Of a DNA stretch of 64,000 bases, positions 45,210 to 55,531 are shown in pieces; within the stretch, counting starts at the first letter, position 1; every line of letters begins with the position of its first letter. The notes beneath the pieces are model-generated. The model had not been told where the DNA came from. It did not search any database and was given only the letters and a program-made list of their open reading frames with translations. The DNA is from Actinomycetota bacterium (lineage in GTDB: Bacteria > Actinomycetota > CADDZG01 > JAHWKV01), in the NCBI GenBank assembly GCA_030447305.1, contig JAUJPC010000005.1, forward strand, positions 1 to 64,000, given 5' to 3'. Both the position numbers and the translations under genes were made by a program.

Positions 45210-45656
45210 CTAGGACCGCCCGCTGAGTTCGCCGAACGGGTTAGTGACCTTCACGCCTTGATAGGTTTGGCCGTCGTTTAGATCCTCAGACCACAGGTTT
45301 GCACATCCCATCTGTGCAGCGCTCCGTACCACCATGGCGTCCCAGAAGCTGATCCGCAGATCGTCGTGGATGTCGATGGCACCTAGGACATCGGCAGCGC
45401 TCGGCTCATGCAGCGGCCAAGTGGCGAAATCAGAAACTAGCCTTCGGGCATCGGTGCGGCTGAGGCGGTTGGGAATCTTGGTGGTTACCGTTACGAAGAA
45501 CTCTTGCAGTATCTGTAGGCTCAGACAGCCACTGCGTGACTCGCCCAGTTCTCCGACAAGACGCATCGCGCTCTCTCGTCTGTCGCCGGCTGAGGTGTCG
45601 TAAGCATAGACGAGCACGTTGGTGTCGACGAAGCTGAGCGCTAGCTTATCGCTCAT
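45210..45656 (-). CDS. PIN-domain toxin (VapC-like)
   Basis: A 148-residue PIN-domain ribonuclease. It starts ALSFVDTNVLVYAYD (first acidic residue Asp), carries a mid Glu (LQEFFVTV) and ends with ISFWDAMVVRSAAQMGC and LWSEDLNDGQ, the remaining acidic residues. ATG 45656 is chosen; its first 11 bases overlap the antitoxin gene. Confidence 0.87.
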   Translation of the reverse strand: MSDKLALSFVDTNVLVYAYDTSAGDRRESAMRLVGELGESRSGCLSLQILQEFFVTVTTKIPNRLSRTDARRLVSDFATWPLHEPSAADVLGAIDIHDDLRISFWDAMVVRSAAQMGCANLWSEDLNDGQTYQGVKVTNPFGELSGRS

Positions 45657-45888
45657 GCAGTTCATCCCGGTTCCAGGCAACCTTGCCGCCGGTACCCATA
45701 TTGAAGCCGCTCTCCATGTCCTTTTTAGCCCGGGCCCAGGCTTCCGTGTAGGCGTCTTCCCCGCGAACCACATCCTCCAGCAGACCGGCCAGAAGGCCCG
45801 AGATGGAGGTGCCCCGGTGGACCGCCAGGATCTTGACCTTTCTCAGCAGCTCTTTCGATAGCGAGAGCGTGACGTTCTGTGTCTCCAT
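45646..45888 (-). CDS. Antitoxin partner of the PIN toxin
   Basis: An 80-residue protein: METQNVTLSLSKELLRKVKI followed by TSISGLLAGLLEDVV is a ribbon-helix-helix pattern, then an acidic-basic tail. The order and 11-base overlap with the PIN gene mark it as the antitoxin. The longer frame to 46068 includes remnant DNA from another gene and is rejected. Confidence 0.82.
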   Translation of the reverse strand: METQNVTLSLSKELLRKVKILAVHRGTSISGLLAGLLEDVVRGEDAYTEAWARAKKDMESGFNMGTGGKVAWNRDELHER

Positions 45889-45989
45889 GTCTGCCACGCT
45901 AACACATAGGTACGTGTGACACGTGAATGCGTGGAGCAGCGGACTGGTCGCCGGCTTCCTGACTGCTCTCGAACGGAGACCGCCGTCCA

Positions 45990-46340
45990 ACTGACGCAAA
46001 CCTTCCCGGGGACCTGGCAAGTCGTGCGCTGCGACCCGCAAACCGACAAGCGGAATTCGGGAGCCCATGAGGCAGAAGTTCAGGAGAATCGCATCCGACC
46101 ACCGTGCTCCCGCCAGGTGGAACCATTCGCCACATGCTAGGAATCCCGTCGCCGAGACGCTGATCTAGCCGAGCAGCCGAGAAGTACAATCCCGTCGATG
46201 GGGAGCGTCTTGTTCTTGACGTGGAACGGAGGGGGCAACCTGCCTCCGGGTTTCGGTGCGCTCAGGAACTTCGAAGCCGCGGTCACCACGTAGTCTTCGC
46301 CGGACAAGAGTTGCGTGATCCAGAGCCCCGTCCCGGTTTT
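45990..46340 (-). pseudogene. Decayed 3' end of the membrane glycosyltransferase gene
   Basis: Broken frames on the minus strand match the C-terminus of the intact glycosyltransferase at 52188-54404. LVGLRVAAHDLPGPREGL (45990s) resembles its FVGLRGAAHDLARPAKRL, and FLSAPKPGGR upstream resembles FARTPKVSGR. Order and orientation are the same. About 350 bases remain, with several indels. Confidence 0.6.
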
Positions 46341-46429
46341 CAAGAGAACGAGTCGCTGGAGTCCCGATGTCTCAGGCGGGATTTTCCGTTTACCTTGCTC
46401 GAGCGTTCGTCACAGATGTGGGAACAGTA

Positions 46430-47378
46430 ACCGCCCAACCCCGGCCGCGTCGTTACGGCGATGATGGCCTGCAAGGAGCATCTCCGCGAAACTAAGCAAC
46501 CTATTCAGTAGGCGCCGACCGATGTGGTGGTGGTCGATTGCCTTATGTTCGGCGCACTTGCCGCAGCGGAGCAGTTGGGGATACGGTGTGCGGTGCTTGT
46601 CCATAGTCCGCCCGACCTCATCATGGCTCCCGGCGGCGGCATGGAAGGCTTCCTGTTCGGACCGGTCAATGATTTGCGTACTGAGGCCGGCCTGCTCGGC
46701 GTCGGGCGGCTCTGGGACTGCTGGGCCCCCTTCACGCGGTGTGCACGACAATCACCGAGCTGGATCCGCTGGCCCCTCAGGTCCCTTCATCGTTCAAGTA
46801 CACAGGACCGGTCTTCGATGAGTTCTCCGGCGGACAATGGGTTTCGCCTTGGAGCTCCGACGATCCGAGGCCTCTCTGGTCCTGGTGAGCTTCGCAAGCA
46901 GCGCGGCCTGGAACCAGACCTCTAGGATTCAACGCACCCTCGACGGGCTCGCAGGAACCGATTATCGGGTCTTGGTGACGACCAGCCTGGCCGACGCCAC
47001 AAAGCTGGGGGTGCCGGAAAACGCGGTAGTGGTCGAGAGTGTGCCCCATCAGCAAGTTCTGCCCCATGCCTCTGCAATGGTCAATCACGCCGGACATGGC
47101 AGTGTGGCCATGCCTTTGTCGTACGGAGTCCCGGTGGTCTGTCTTCCGAACCCGGTAGCGGATCAACCGCCGATAGCGAAGCACGTCGAAAGACTTGGTG
47201 CCGGCCTTTCGCTGGACGGTGAGTCCGCAACCCCTGCCCAGATCCCCACGCCGTCGACTCGGTGGTAAATGACCAGTCTTTCACCGACGCAGCGCAGCTA
47301 ATAGGAAGCAAGATGCTAGCCGCCGGCGGTGCATCCGCTGCTGCATCAAGCCTCGAAGAGTTGTTTGGAGATTATTAG
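46430..47378 (+). pseudogene. UDP-glycosyltransferase (MGT/GT1-like), multiply frameshifted
   Basis: A glycosyltransferase of the macrolide/flavonoid GT1 type in three or more frames. Pieces in order: VVVVDCLMFGALAAAEQLGI (46517-), then CTTITELDPLAPQVPSSFKY in another frame, then LVSFASSAAWNQTSRIQRTL, the donor-site signature VNHAGHGSVAMPLSYGVPVV, and the tail SLEELFGDY with stop at 47378. Shifts fall near 46740, 46885 and 47250. The first half of the gene is missing or unrecognisable. Clearly not functional as read. Confidence 0.82.
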
Positions 47379-47441
47379 GCGACCATCTACCACCAGCCGG
47401 GCAGTGACGGACCGGTGAGCGTAAGGTTTATCGAGGCGCTG

Positions 47442-50070
47442 TCACATCGCTTTAGGCGCCGTACCCGAGAGCGCGAGGCGGACGATCTCTTCCAGGGGTG
47501 CAGCGCGGCCACGCGCCGAGTCCACCTCGTACCGCTCGCTCCCCAGCTCTTCAAGCGCGCGGCCTGCGACATCGGGAATTCCTATGAGCTCAAACGGTGG
47601 CGTTCCCCGAGCCGCTCCGCGAGCTGTTCCTCAGCGGCCTTTAGTACTGCGGCGCGCTCCGGGTCTCCCTCGAGCAAGGCGAGATCGGCCAATGCGACGA
47701 GGCCCAAGGTAAGTCCCATGTGGGAGCCGTTACGCTCGGACCGGACAACAACGTCGAGGTATCGCCGCCGGGCAGCGTTCAGATCACCCCTAAAGCGTGA
47801 ACAGAAGCCCCGCAGTCCGACGCCGATCAGGAGCATGTTCTCATCGCCGGCTCCCTGGTACAAAGCGATGCCCTCGTCAAGGAGCCTCTCAGCTTCTGCG
47901 AGGTTGCCCAGCCGCATCTCGGCGAGCGCCATCCCGAACAAACCCTCACCGATGTCCGGGTGGCCTCCCGACCGGCGGTACGCTTCAATGCTCTCCCGAA
48001 ACAACTCGATTGCCCCGGCCGGATCGGGCAGGATGGTCCCCCATCCGATTGAGCTCAGCTGCTGAGCGATACCCGCGTCGTCGCCAAGCTCTCGGTATAG
48101 CGCGAGGGCTTGCTCAGCCATCGGTGCGCTGGCACCGAAGTCGCCCTGAAATGTTGCCAGGCTGCCCCCGAGCCCAGAGCCGCGGCACGGGCGCCGAGGG
48201 ATTCAGCCGGAGTGGGAAGCGCGAGTAGCCGCTCGAGATGCCATCGCCCCTCCTTTACGTGGTTACGGAATAGCCAGAACCTGGATAGTGAGGAGGTGAG
48301 CCGCAGACCCTTCTCGACTTCCCGGGAGTCGATAGCCCAGCCGATGACCGCTCGGAAGTTATCCAGGTCCCGCTCCAGAATGTCGAACCATAGCTGTTGG
48401 TCCGCTCCGGGGGGGGGGCTTCCAGCCGGTGGCGCGGCGACTTCCAGGAAAAACTCCGCGTGGCGCCTGGCGAAGTTCAGACGCCTCACCTGAGGCTTCC
48501 AGCCGGTCCAGCGCGTATTGCCGGATGGTTTCCAGCATGGTCACGCGCAATGAATCTGAGGCCTCATCGCGCCGCAGGAGGCTCTTGTCATGTAGCGAGA
48601 GGACGATCTCCACCGCGTCAAGGCTCAGCTCGTCCGGCAGGCAAACCGCCTCGATCGCCTGGAGCGTGCAGCCCCCGGCAAACACCGACAGACGCCGGAA
48701 GACGAGCTGCTCTGCCTCAGGGAGCAACCGGTAGCTCCAGTCGATGGCGCCCCGCAGCGTCCGCTGGCGCTCATCGACGTCGCGGCCGCCGGCCAGGAAT
48801 GAAAGGCTTCGGTCGAGCCGGGACAGGAGCTCTCCGGGCTCAAACAGGCGGGCTCGGGCGGCCGCCAGCTCCAGGGCCAGCGGCAGGCCGTCTAGCCGCG
48901 CGCAGATTTCCGCCACGGCTGCTGCGATGTCCGGAGTGAGGTCGAAGCCGGGGCGGACCGAGCGCGCACGCTGAAGGAAGAGCGCCACCGAATCGACAGT
49001 CCGCAGCTCGTTGACCCGGTTCTCTGCCCGGCCGGCGTGGGGCAACTCCAGGGGCGGGACCGGAACCTCCTGCTCGCCGGCGATGCGAAGCGGCTCCCGG
49101 CTGGTGACGACGACCTTGAGGCCGGGCGCCGCCCGCAGGAGCTCCGCCACCGTTCGGGAGGCGTCGATGACCTGCTCGAAGTTGTCCAGGACGAGCAACG
49201 TGGTCCGGTCACGAAGCTCACTCTTGAGGGTTTCCAAAAGGGGCCTCTGACCCTCCTTTCCCATGCCTAGAGTCGAACCGATCACACTGGGAACCAGCTG
49301 GGGGTCGGTGATGGGCGCCAGTTCGACGAAGTAGACGCCGTCCGGGAAGCGATCGAGCACCACGGAAGCGACGGTCAGAGCAAGCCGGGTCTTTCCGGTC
49401 CCTCCAGGACCGGTCAACGTGACCAGGCGGGCGGAATCCAGGAGCTCTGTGATCTCGCCAAGCTCCCGTTGGCGCCCCACAACGAGGTCAGCGGAACGGG
49501 CAGGTTGGTGGGGACGTTCAAGGTCTTGAGCGGGGGGAAGTACTCAGGAAGACCCTCGATTACAAGCTGATGCATGTGTTTGGGCTCGTCGAAGTCCTTT
49601 AGCCGGTGGTCTCCCAGGTCTCGAAGCCTGACGCCGTCGGGGAGGTCTAGCTCCACCAGGGGCCGTGTGGAGTGCGATAGCAGCACCTGGCCCCCGTGAC
49701 CCGCGGCAGCGATGCGCGCTGCAAGGTGAACGTCCAAGCCGACGTACTCCTTGCCGTCCAGCCTGCCTTCACCGGTGTGCAGGCCCATGCGAACCCGGAC
49801 CGGAGACCCTTCCGGCCACGAGTGCTGCGCCAAGGACCTCTGAGCCGAAGCAGTGCAGGCCACCGCATCGACCGCGGAGGTAAAGACGGCGAAAAACGAG
49901 TCCCCTTCTGTGCTCACTTCGATCCCGTGGTGGGTCCGAATGGCCTCCCGCAGCAGGTTGTTGTGCTCGGCCAGAACCTGCGGCCACCGGGAGCCGAGGG
50001 CCCGAGCCAGGTTCGTGGACCCTTCGATGTCGGTGAACAGGAACGTGACCGTCCCGGTGGGTAGCGTCAC
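47442..50070 (-). pseudogene. Adenylate/guanylate cyclase-ATPase-TPR regulator, four frameshifts
   Basis: One gene in five frames. It starts MTLPTGTVTFLFTDIEGST, a class III nucleotide cyclase with GIEVSTEGDSFFAVF and VRVRMGLHTGE. The ATPase follows with GPGGTGKTR, TLLVLDNFEQV and GLPLALELAAAR, then TPR-like helices (AEQALALYRELGDDAG) and a tail ending SGTAPKAM at 47442. Frameshifts lie near 49485, 48490, 48150 and 47610. The cyclase part is whole and could still be made. A run of ten G at 48409-48418 lies inside the coding region. The ATPase and TPR modules resemble those of the HTH regulator at 40641. Confidence 0.83.
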
Positions 50071-50335
50071 GATCGCTCACTAAGCGTCACGGCGATGGGA
50101 ATATCCGGAGGAGCCTTGCTCTTAGTGGCCATGACGTCTCGCTCACCATTTGCTCGAGCCTGAAGGTTGCCAGATCCATAGTCCTGTAGTGTCGCTGTGT
50201 AATGGCAATCTGACCCAGCCAACGGACCGTCAGTGATCGGAACTCTGGTCGCTCAGCTGATTGTTCTCGCCCGTGAGGAGATCGGTGCATGGACACCAGG
50301 AAGCTAACCTCCTCCCTGATTATTCTCAGTACTTA

Positions 50336-51813
50336 ATGCGTAGAACGGACGCGATCGTAGTCGGTGCCGGCCACAATGGGGCTCGTCGCCTCCTGCTATC
50401 TCGCTCGCGCCGGGCTTTCGGTGCTCGTTCTGGAGCGCCGGCCGGTGGTCGGCGGGGCGGCCGTAACCGAGGAGTTGATGCCAGGCGTTAGCATCTCCGC
50501 CGCCTCGTACTCACTCTCTCTATTGCGCCCAGACGTTCACCGGGACCTCGAGCTGACCCGGCACGGGCTTGCGTTCACCCCGAAGGATCCGCAGATGTTC
50601 GTGCCGCTCCCGGACGGTCGGCACTTCTTCGTTTGGCGGGACGAGGCCCGGACCCAGGAGGAGCTGGCGCGGATTCATCGACCGGATGCCGAGGCCTATC
50701 CGCGCTGGGAGCGGTTCGGGAGGAGGCGGTGGCCCTGCTCCGGCCCTTCGCCGAGAGCCCGTCGCCTCCGCCGCCCCTTGAGGTGGAGCGGGAGCTGGCC
50801 CCGCGGCCGGTCGGAGGTGTCGCGCCTGGCGGTCGCAGGCAGCGCTGCTGAGTGCGTGGAGGAGTTCTTCGAGTCCGACGAGGTACGAGGCTGCTTTGCC
50901 ACCCAGGGGATCATCGGGACGCAGGCTGGTCCTCGGGAGCCGGGCACGGCCTGGGTGATGGCTTATCACGCAATGGGAGGAGAGCTGACGCGCCACCGGC
51001 ACCTGGGCGTGGGTGCGCGGCGGCATGGGAGCGCTCACCGCAGCGCTGGCATCCGCTGCATCCGAGGCTGGCGTTGAGATCCGCACCGACGCCGCAGTCG
51101 CGTCGGTGCTACGAGGACCGAAGAGTGGCAGGAGTGGTGACCTCCGGCGGCGCCGTCAAGCGCGCCGGCGTGGCCCTCTCCAACGCCGACCCGAAGCGGA
51201 CCTTTCTCGACCTCGACCCGGCGGACGCCCTGGAGCCGGAGTTCCGGCGCCACGTGGAGGAGTGGCGGGTCGACGGCGCGGTGGCCAAGGTCAACCTCGC
51301 CCTGGCCGAGCTGCCGGAGTTTCGGGCGCTGCCCGGAGGGCTCGGCCCCCAGCACCTGGCGACCACCGAGATCGCTCCCTCGATCAACTATCTCGAGGCT
51401 GCAGCAGCCGAGGCCGCGGACGGGCGGTTCTCCCCGGAGCCGTTCATGGAGGTGTTCGTGCAGTCGGCGTCGGACCCGACGCTTGCGCCGCCCGGGCCGC
51501 CACGTGGTCTCGGCGTTCACCCAGTACGCACCGGCGACCGGGTGGTCACCCGGTGACGCCCTGCATTCCGTGGTCGACACGCTGGCATGGTACGGCCCCA
51601 AACGTGCCGGACGCGGTGCTCGCTTCGCAGGTGCTCGGGCCTCTCGAGCTCGAGGAGCGCTTCGGGCTGACCGGGGGCGACATCTTCCACGGAGCGATGG
51701 TCCCCGAGCTGAGCTTCGGAGCCCGGTTCGCCTACCGGACGCCGGTGCCCGGCCTGTACCTCTGCGGGTCGGGGGCGAGCCCGGGCGGGGGCGTGATGGG
51801 AGCGCCGGGGCGC
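50336..51813 (+). pseudogene. CrtI/PYROXD2-like FAD oxidoreductase, copy A, broken
   Basis: A phytoene-desaturase-like flavoprotein. It begins MRRTDAIVVGAGHNG; an extra G near 50376 shifts the frame to LVASCYLARAGLSVLVLERR. Further shifts fall near 50720, 50800, 51000, 51110, 51495 and 51590. The last part (FGLTGGDIFHGAMVPELSFG) is in one frame. At 51813 homology to the family stops and the 3' end of an NmrA-like gene continues. Copy B is at 58604-60125. Confidence 0.85.
51182..51813 (+). repeat. 632-bp near-identical repeat, copy A
   Basis: The 3' part of the oxidoreductase pseudogene, almost base-for-base equal to 59451-60083. Only a few substitutions and one 1-bp indel (near 51611) were seen by eye. 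Same orientation. Confidence 0.9.
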
Positions 51814-52081
51814 CCTGAACGGCGATTTCCTGATTGGAGGGCCTCAGGCACTGTCCTGGCAAGACATCATCTCGACGTTCGAACGGGTCCATGGCGTGAA
51901 ACTCGAGATCCAGAACCAGGAAGCGGGTTCGCCGATGCCAGGGTTTCCCGACGCCATATCAGGATTCATGGCCGCCCTCGAAACCTACGATTCACCGAAG
52001 CCACTCTCGGCCGCCGAAGCCGCGAGTACCTTTGGCGTCCGGCTGACGACGCTCGAAGACTTCCTACGAGATACGGCATAA
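51814..52081 (+). pseudogene. 3' fragment of an NmrA-like gene, fused to oxidoreductase copy A
   Basis: In frame from LNGDFLIGGPQALSWQDIIS to the tail LTTLEDFLRDTA and stop at 52081. It matches the last 90 codons of the gene at 43553-44420 (DFLIGGPDALSWREIISAFE ... LTTLEGFLRQK), including the shared segment AALETYDSPKP. The rest of the gene is absent; the left edge is the abrupt end of the oxidoreductase sequence. Confidence 0.82.
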
Positions 52082-52187
52082 GGTGAATCGGCCTACCAGC
52101 GCTCAGCGACCGGCGTGTGGTTGTTGGTTGGCACCGCTCTTTAGGTCGGTGCCGGCCCACCGATGCTCTCCGAGTAACCGGTAACAT

Positions 52188-54404
52188 TCACCGCCACATG
52201 GATGCAAGCCTCTTGGCGGGTCTGGCAAGGTCGTGAGCTGCGCCGCGCAAACCGACAAAGCGGATGATTCCGTAGCCCATGAGGAAAACGTTCATGAGCC
52301 CGAAACTCGCATGCGACCACCGAGCTCCTGCCAGGTCGAATCCACTCGCCATTAGCCAGTAACCGAGGATGACCACCTGTGCCGATAGGTAGCGGGCCGG
52401 CACGCCCGTACGGCCCGAAACCTTGGGAGTTCGGGCGAAGGGCAGCTTCTTGTTCGTAACTGCCTGATGAATAGATCGAAAAACGCCGGCCAGGTTGACC
52501 GGTAATAGCGCCAGGTTCAGGGCGTACACCCTGATGACGTCGCTTTTTAGGTATCCCGAGTGGGTGAGGTCGCGAGCGTAGACGACGAAGTAGGGGAGCG
52601 CTGCTAAGGGCAGCCACGGACTTGCCAACTGCAGCTCCTTGGCAAAGGGGTAGCACAGCACGATCAGCAGTCCAAGGTTGGCGCTCGCGATCGACGTGAG
52701 GTAGTGAAATCGAACCATTCCCTCACGCAACTTCACGATGCTGATGGGCCGGGAAAACATGTGGCGCAGGAGCTTCGGGAGAATGATGAGCCCACCGTTT
52801 GCCCATCGGCCGCGCTGGATTATCAGGGAGCCAAAATCCGGAGGCGTGGCACTTACGGACAGGCGGTCGGGGTAGTTATGCAAGAGCCAGCCGGAGCGCA
52901 CTAAATCGATGCTCGACTCGGTGTCTTCGATCACCGTACGATCTTGAATGTAGCGGGTGACGGGAAACCCTCTCTCGAGCACTACTGTCCGTATGCCGTC
53001 CAGCGCTTTCTTGCGAAGCACCGCGTTGGCACCGACCCAAAAGGTTGCCGCATAGTGAGTGGACCCTTGATGGAGTATGTGCTGAATGTCCGTGGTGGCT
53101 CCGGCGATTCGCTCAACGGCGCTCGCGGCCCCGGGCACTGCGCAGTACGGCGTTTGGATAACCGCCACTGAATGGTTACAGGGGCGCTCCATCTCGAAGA
53201 TGAGCCGTAACGCATAATCGGGAGCCAGCAGACTGTCGGCGTCCAAAGTCAGCAGATAATCGGCGGACGGAACCACAAGGTCTGCATCGTCGGCCGTCGT
53301 CGGCTCCAGCCGCAGGCCGTCACTACTCTCCACCTCTCGAAACGATGACCCGAGCAGGCCGATGTAGCTGTTGAGGTTCATCGCCTTGTTCCGTTCATGA
53401 GACAGGTTCACGTACCGCTTACGCTCGAAGCTTGTGAACTCAACATCGAAAATGCCGGTGAGCCGGCGATATTCTGCGGTCAACTCGCACTCATCAAGCT
53501 CCAGGCGCTCCACCTCGCAGGCTCGTTGAATCGCCTGACGGCCCGGTGCGCGGAGAACATGCTCTACAAAAAACCTGTCCGTGTGATCGGAGACCCTGTA
53601 TCCATCTGCTTGTCTGAAGTACCAATGACCGATCCATCGCCAAAGGGAAGACAGTTCCTTCGCTTCTGCAGATGGGCAAAGCCGACCCCCCTCGGCCCTG
53701 GCAAGGAACTCGAGTTGCCTTAGCCGAATCCGGCGAGCCGGCATGGACATCAGGTTCGCCATCTCGGCGGGTAGCAGACGCATCTCGTCCAACGCCTCAC
53801 GGTCACCTTCGCTCTGGGCGGTGGGCGGATCATCGATGAGCAGCACTATTCGCTTCTTCCGGTACTGCTGTAGCCCGCTCGATAGCAAGGTCTGAGCAAC
53901 GACATGTAACTCTTCCTTGTAAGACGGCACCAGGATGGTCAGGCTGGGAGGATCCTCACGGGCCAAAAGGGCGGCAAGCTCGGAAGTAGATGCTTGAAGG
54001 TGAGCGCCCCGGCGGCGCAGGTATCCCAACCGGGTCAGTTGGTAAACGAAGTTACCGAAGAGTAGGAAGAACAGCACTCCGGTGAAAAGCGACAATTCCA
54101 CGGTACTCCGGAGGCGGTTCTCCTGAATTTGATCGCCTATTCCGATGATGCTGTCACCGACGAACAGCAGAGACCCAATGACGCTGATCGCCAGGAGGAC
54201 CCACGCCCACCGAATTTCGAGGGCCATCTTGGCGTTAGAGGACTCATCGGCACTGGTTCCGTGAAATCGGGTCATCGGTGGGACCGGCCCAGCGGAGAAA
54301 CCGACGTGGGGGGTGTCGATTGTCGGTTTGAGGTCGCAGGTGGAGAGACCTTGATCCTCTATTTGGACACTGCTCGATCGCCCTTGTCCCGCGCCTTTGT
54401 TCAT
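52188..54404 (-). CDS. Membrane family 2 glycosyltransferase (cellulose-synthase-like)
   Basis: A 738-residue processive-type glycosyltransferase. Two N-terminal helices (WVLLAISVIGSLLFVGD; LFTGVLFFLLFGNFVYQL), then the GT-A domain from SLTILVPSYKEELHVVAQTL, the DxD in LLTLDADSLLAPDY, the TED-like base in VIEDTESSIDLVRSG and the QxxRW motif QRGRWANGG, then four or five C-terminal helices. It should build or extend an exported glycan or glycolipid from UDP-sugars. Intact, in contrast with its surroundings. A decayed 3' copy lies at 45990-46340. Confidence 0.85.
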   Translation of the reverse strand: MNKGAGQGRSSSVQIEDQGLSTCDLKPTIDTPHVGFSAGPVPPMTRFHGTSADESSNAKMALEIRWAWVLLAISVIGSLLFVGDSIIGIGDQIQENRLRSTVELSLFTGVLFFLLFGNFVYQLTRLGYLRRRGAHLQASTSELAALLAREDPPSLTILVPSYKEELHVVAQTLLSSGLQQYRKKRIVLLIDDPPTAQSEGDREALDEMRLLPAEMANLMSMPARRIRLRQLEFLARAEGGRLCPSAEAKELSSLWRWIGHWYFRQADGYRVSDHTDRFFVEHVLRAPGRQAIQRACEVERLELDECELTAEYRRLTGIFDVEFTSFERKRYVNLSHERNKAMNLNSYIGLLGSSFREVESSDGLRLEPTTADDADLVVPSADYLLTLDADSLLAPDYALRLIFEMERPCNHSVAVIQTPYCAVPGAASAVERIAGATTDIQHILHQGSTHYAATFWVGANAVLRKKALDGIRTVVLERGFPVTRYIQDRTVIEDTESSIDLVRSGWLLHNYPDRLSVSATPPDFGSLIIQRGRWANGGLIILPKLLRHMFSRPISIVKLREGMVRFHYLTSIASANLGLLIVLCYPFAKELQLASPWLPLAALPYFVVYARDLTHSGYLKSDVIRVYALNLALLPVNLAGVFRSIHQAVTNKKLPFARTPKVSGRTGVPARYLSAQVVILGYWLMASGFDLAGARWSHASFGLMNVFLMGYGIIRFVGLRGAAHDLARPAKRLASMWR

Positions 54405-55189
54405 GACTTCCGCCCTTTGCTTTAGTCGGTTAGGAACGTTTAGGTCGTGGGTTTTCGGCCGCCCGCCGCGTCGCTTTATGGTCGGGCGAACTTCTGCCTT
54501 TTTTCAGTGCCCGCTCAATCTGTGGGACCGCGGGTCCACTCGCTTTGAAGATGAGTCATGGACCGCATCGATGCCAGATCCGCACCCTGTCTGCCGGGTG
54601 TGCATCGTGATTGATCCACTCTAACGCTCATCAGCCTTCGCATGTTGGGACGGAACTGTCGTCGTGAGAGGTCCGCACTTGATTCCCCTTTTGATCGATG
54701 GGAACAGTGTCGATCCTGGAGTTAAAGGGCGACTGAAGGTTGTGTTAATCGGAAATGAAACATGGCCGAGCAGGATGTGAATGGCCGGCCGGTCATCCTG
54801 CTATACCTGCGACCATGCGGGTTGGGCAACGCAGCCGTAGGTCCAGCACCGTCGCGCCGGGCGGTTACGGTGCCTTCGTTCATTTACTGCGGGGCTTCAC
54901 CCGTGATTGCTCCCATTCTTGCCGCGGCGCGGTTAGCGGGTCTCAGCTTTGTGGTTCACCGCGCCCTGTCGATGTTCGCTCCTCTGAACCTGCTGCTATG
55001 GAGAGGGTACCGGCGCTATGGGCGAGTCGCAGGCCTCGCGCTGGGGGCTCTGGGAACGCTGTCAATCTGGATCCACCTTTTCGAGCACAACTTCGACGAA
55101 ATATCCTGCCTCTCTCTGGGCAGGAACACGGTTCTGCTTGTAGCGGGGCGCACTGATGGACCGCAGAGCCGAAATCGCACGCCTTCCCG
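54405..55189. other. Stretch without a convincing gene
   Basis: Only weak frames. The plus-strand frame from 54762 includes one hydrophobic piece (SPVIAPILAAARLAGLSFVV) and a second (LALGALGTLSIWIHLF), perhaps the rest of a membrane domain belonging with the cyclase remnant that follows in the same frame. No start or family could be assigned. Confidence 0.5.
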
Positions 55190-55440
55190 GGAACTGACTC
55201 CGGAGGAAATCGAGCGCTACTGGAAAGCGGTGCTGAGCGGCACGCACCCCCGTTTGAGGAGGGCCGTCGCTTTTATCGTCTTCTCCCCAGGGAGCCGCGG
55301 TGCAAGCTGTGCAACGCCCCGTTTAGCCGGACCCGGGGCTTGGATCGGAAAGCTTGTCGGGAAGGGCCCGTCTGAAAGGAACCCCAATCATCCCGAACTG
55401 GAAGCTGCAGCCCACACTTTTTCGGAGGAGTGGTACAGCA
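55190..55440 (+). pseudogene. Remnant of a class III cyclase with Cys-rich N-terminal domain
   Basis: LTPEEIERYWKAVLSGTHPR begins in one frame; a shift gives RGRRFYRLLPREPRCKLCNA and APFS, a further shift returns to GKLVGKGPSERNPNH. The CKLC motif and this order are typical of the domain that precedes the catalytic part of some actinobacterial adenylate cyclases. No catalytic domain follows; the frame dissolves before 55500. Confidence 0.55.
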
Positions 55441-55531
55441 AGGATCCGCGTCCTCCGACAAGCACTTACCGGCACCGGCTTCTACGTGATGCCTGCCACC
55501 CGGGCGAGAACTTAGCAACCCTTGTAACGCG

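Noticed and set aside
46400-46520. Possible separate small gene before the UDP-glycosyltransferase remnant
   Set aside because: The residues fit the missing upstream part of the same broken gene better than a separate one.
46837-46900. UDP-glycosyltransferase break as UGA recoding
   Set aside because: The sequence goes on in a different frame after the stop, so recoding of UGA would not restore it.
50087-50335. Gene between the cyclase pseudogene and oxidoreductase copy A
   Set aside because: Only a 69-codon minus frame without ribosome site or similarity; read as intergenic.
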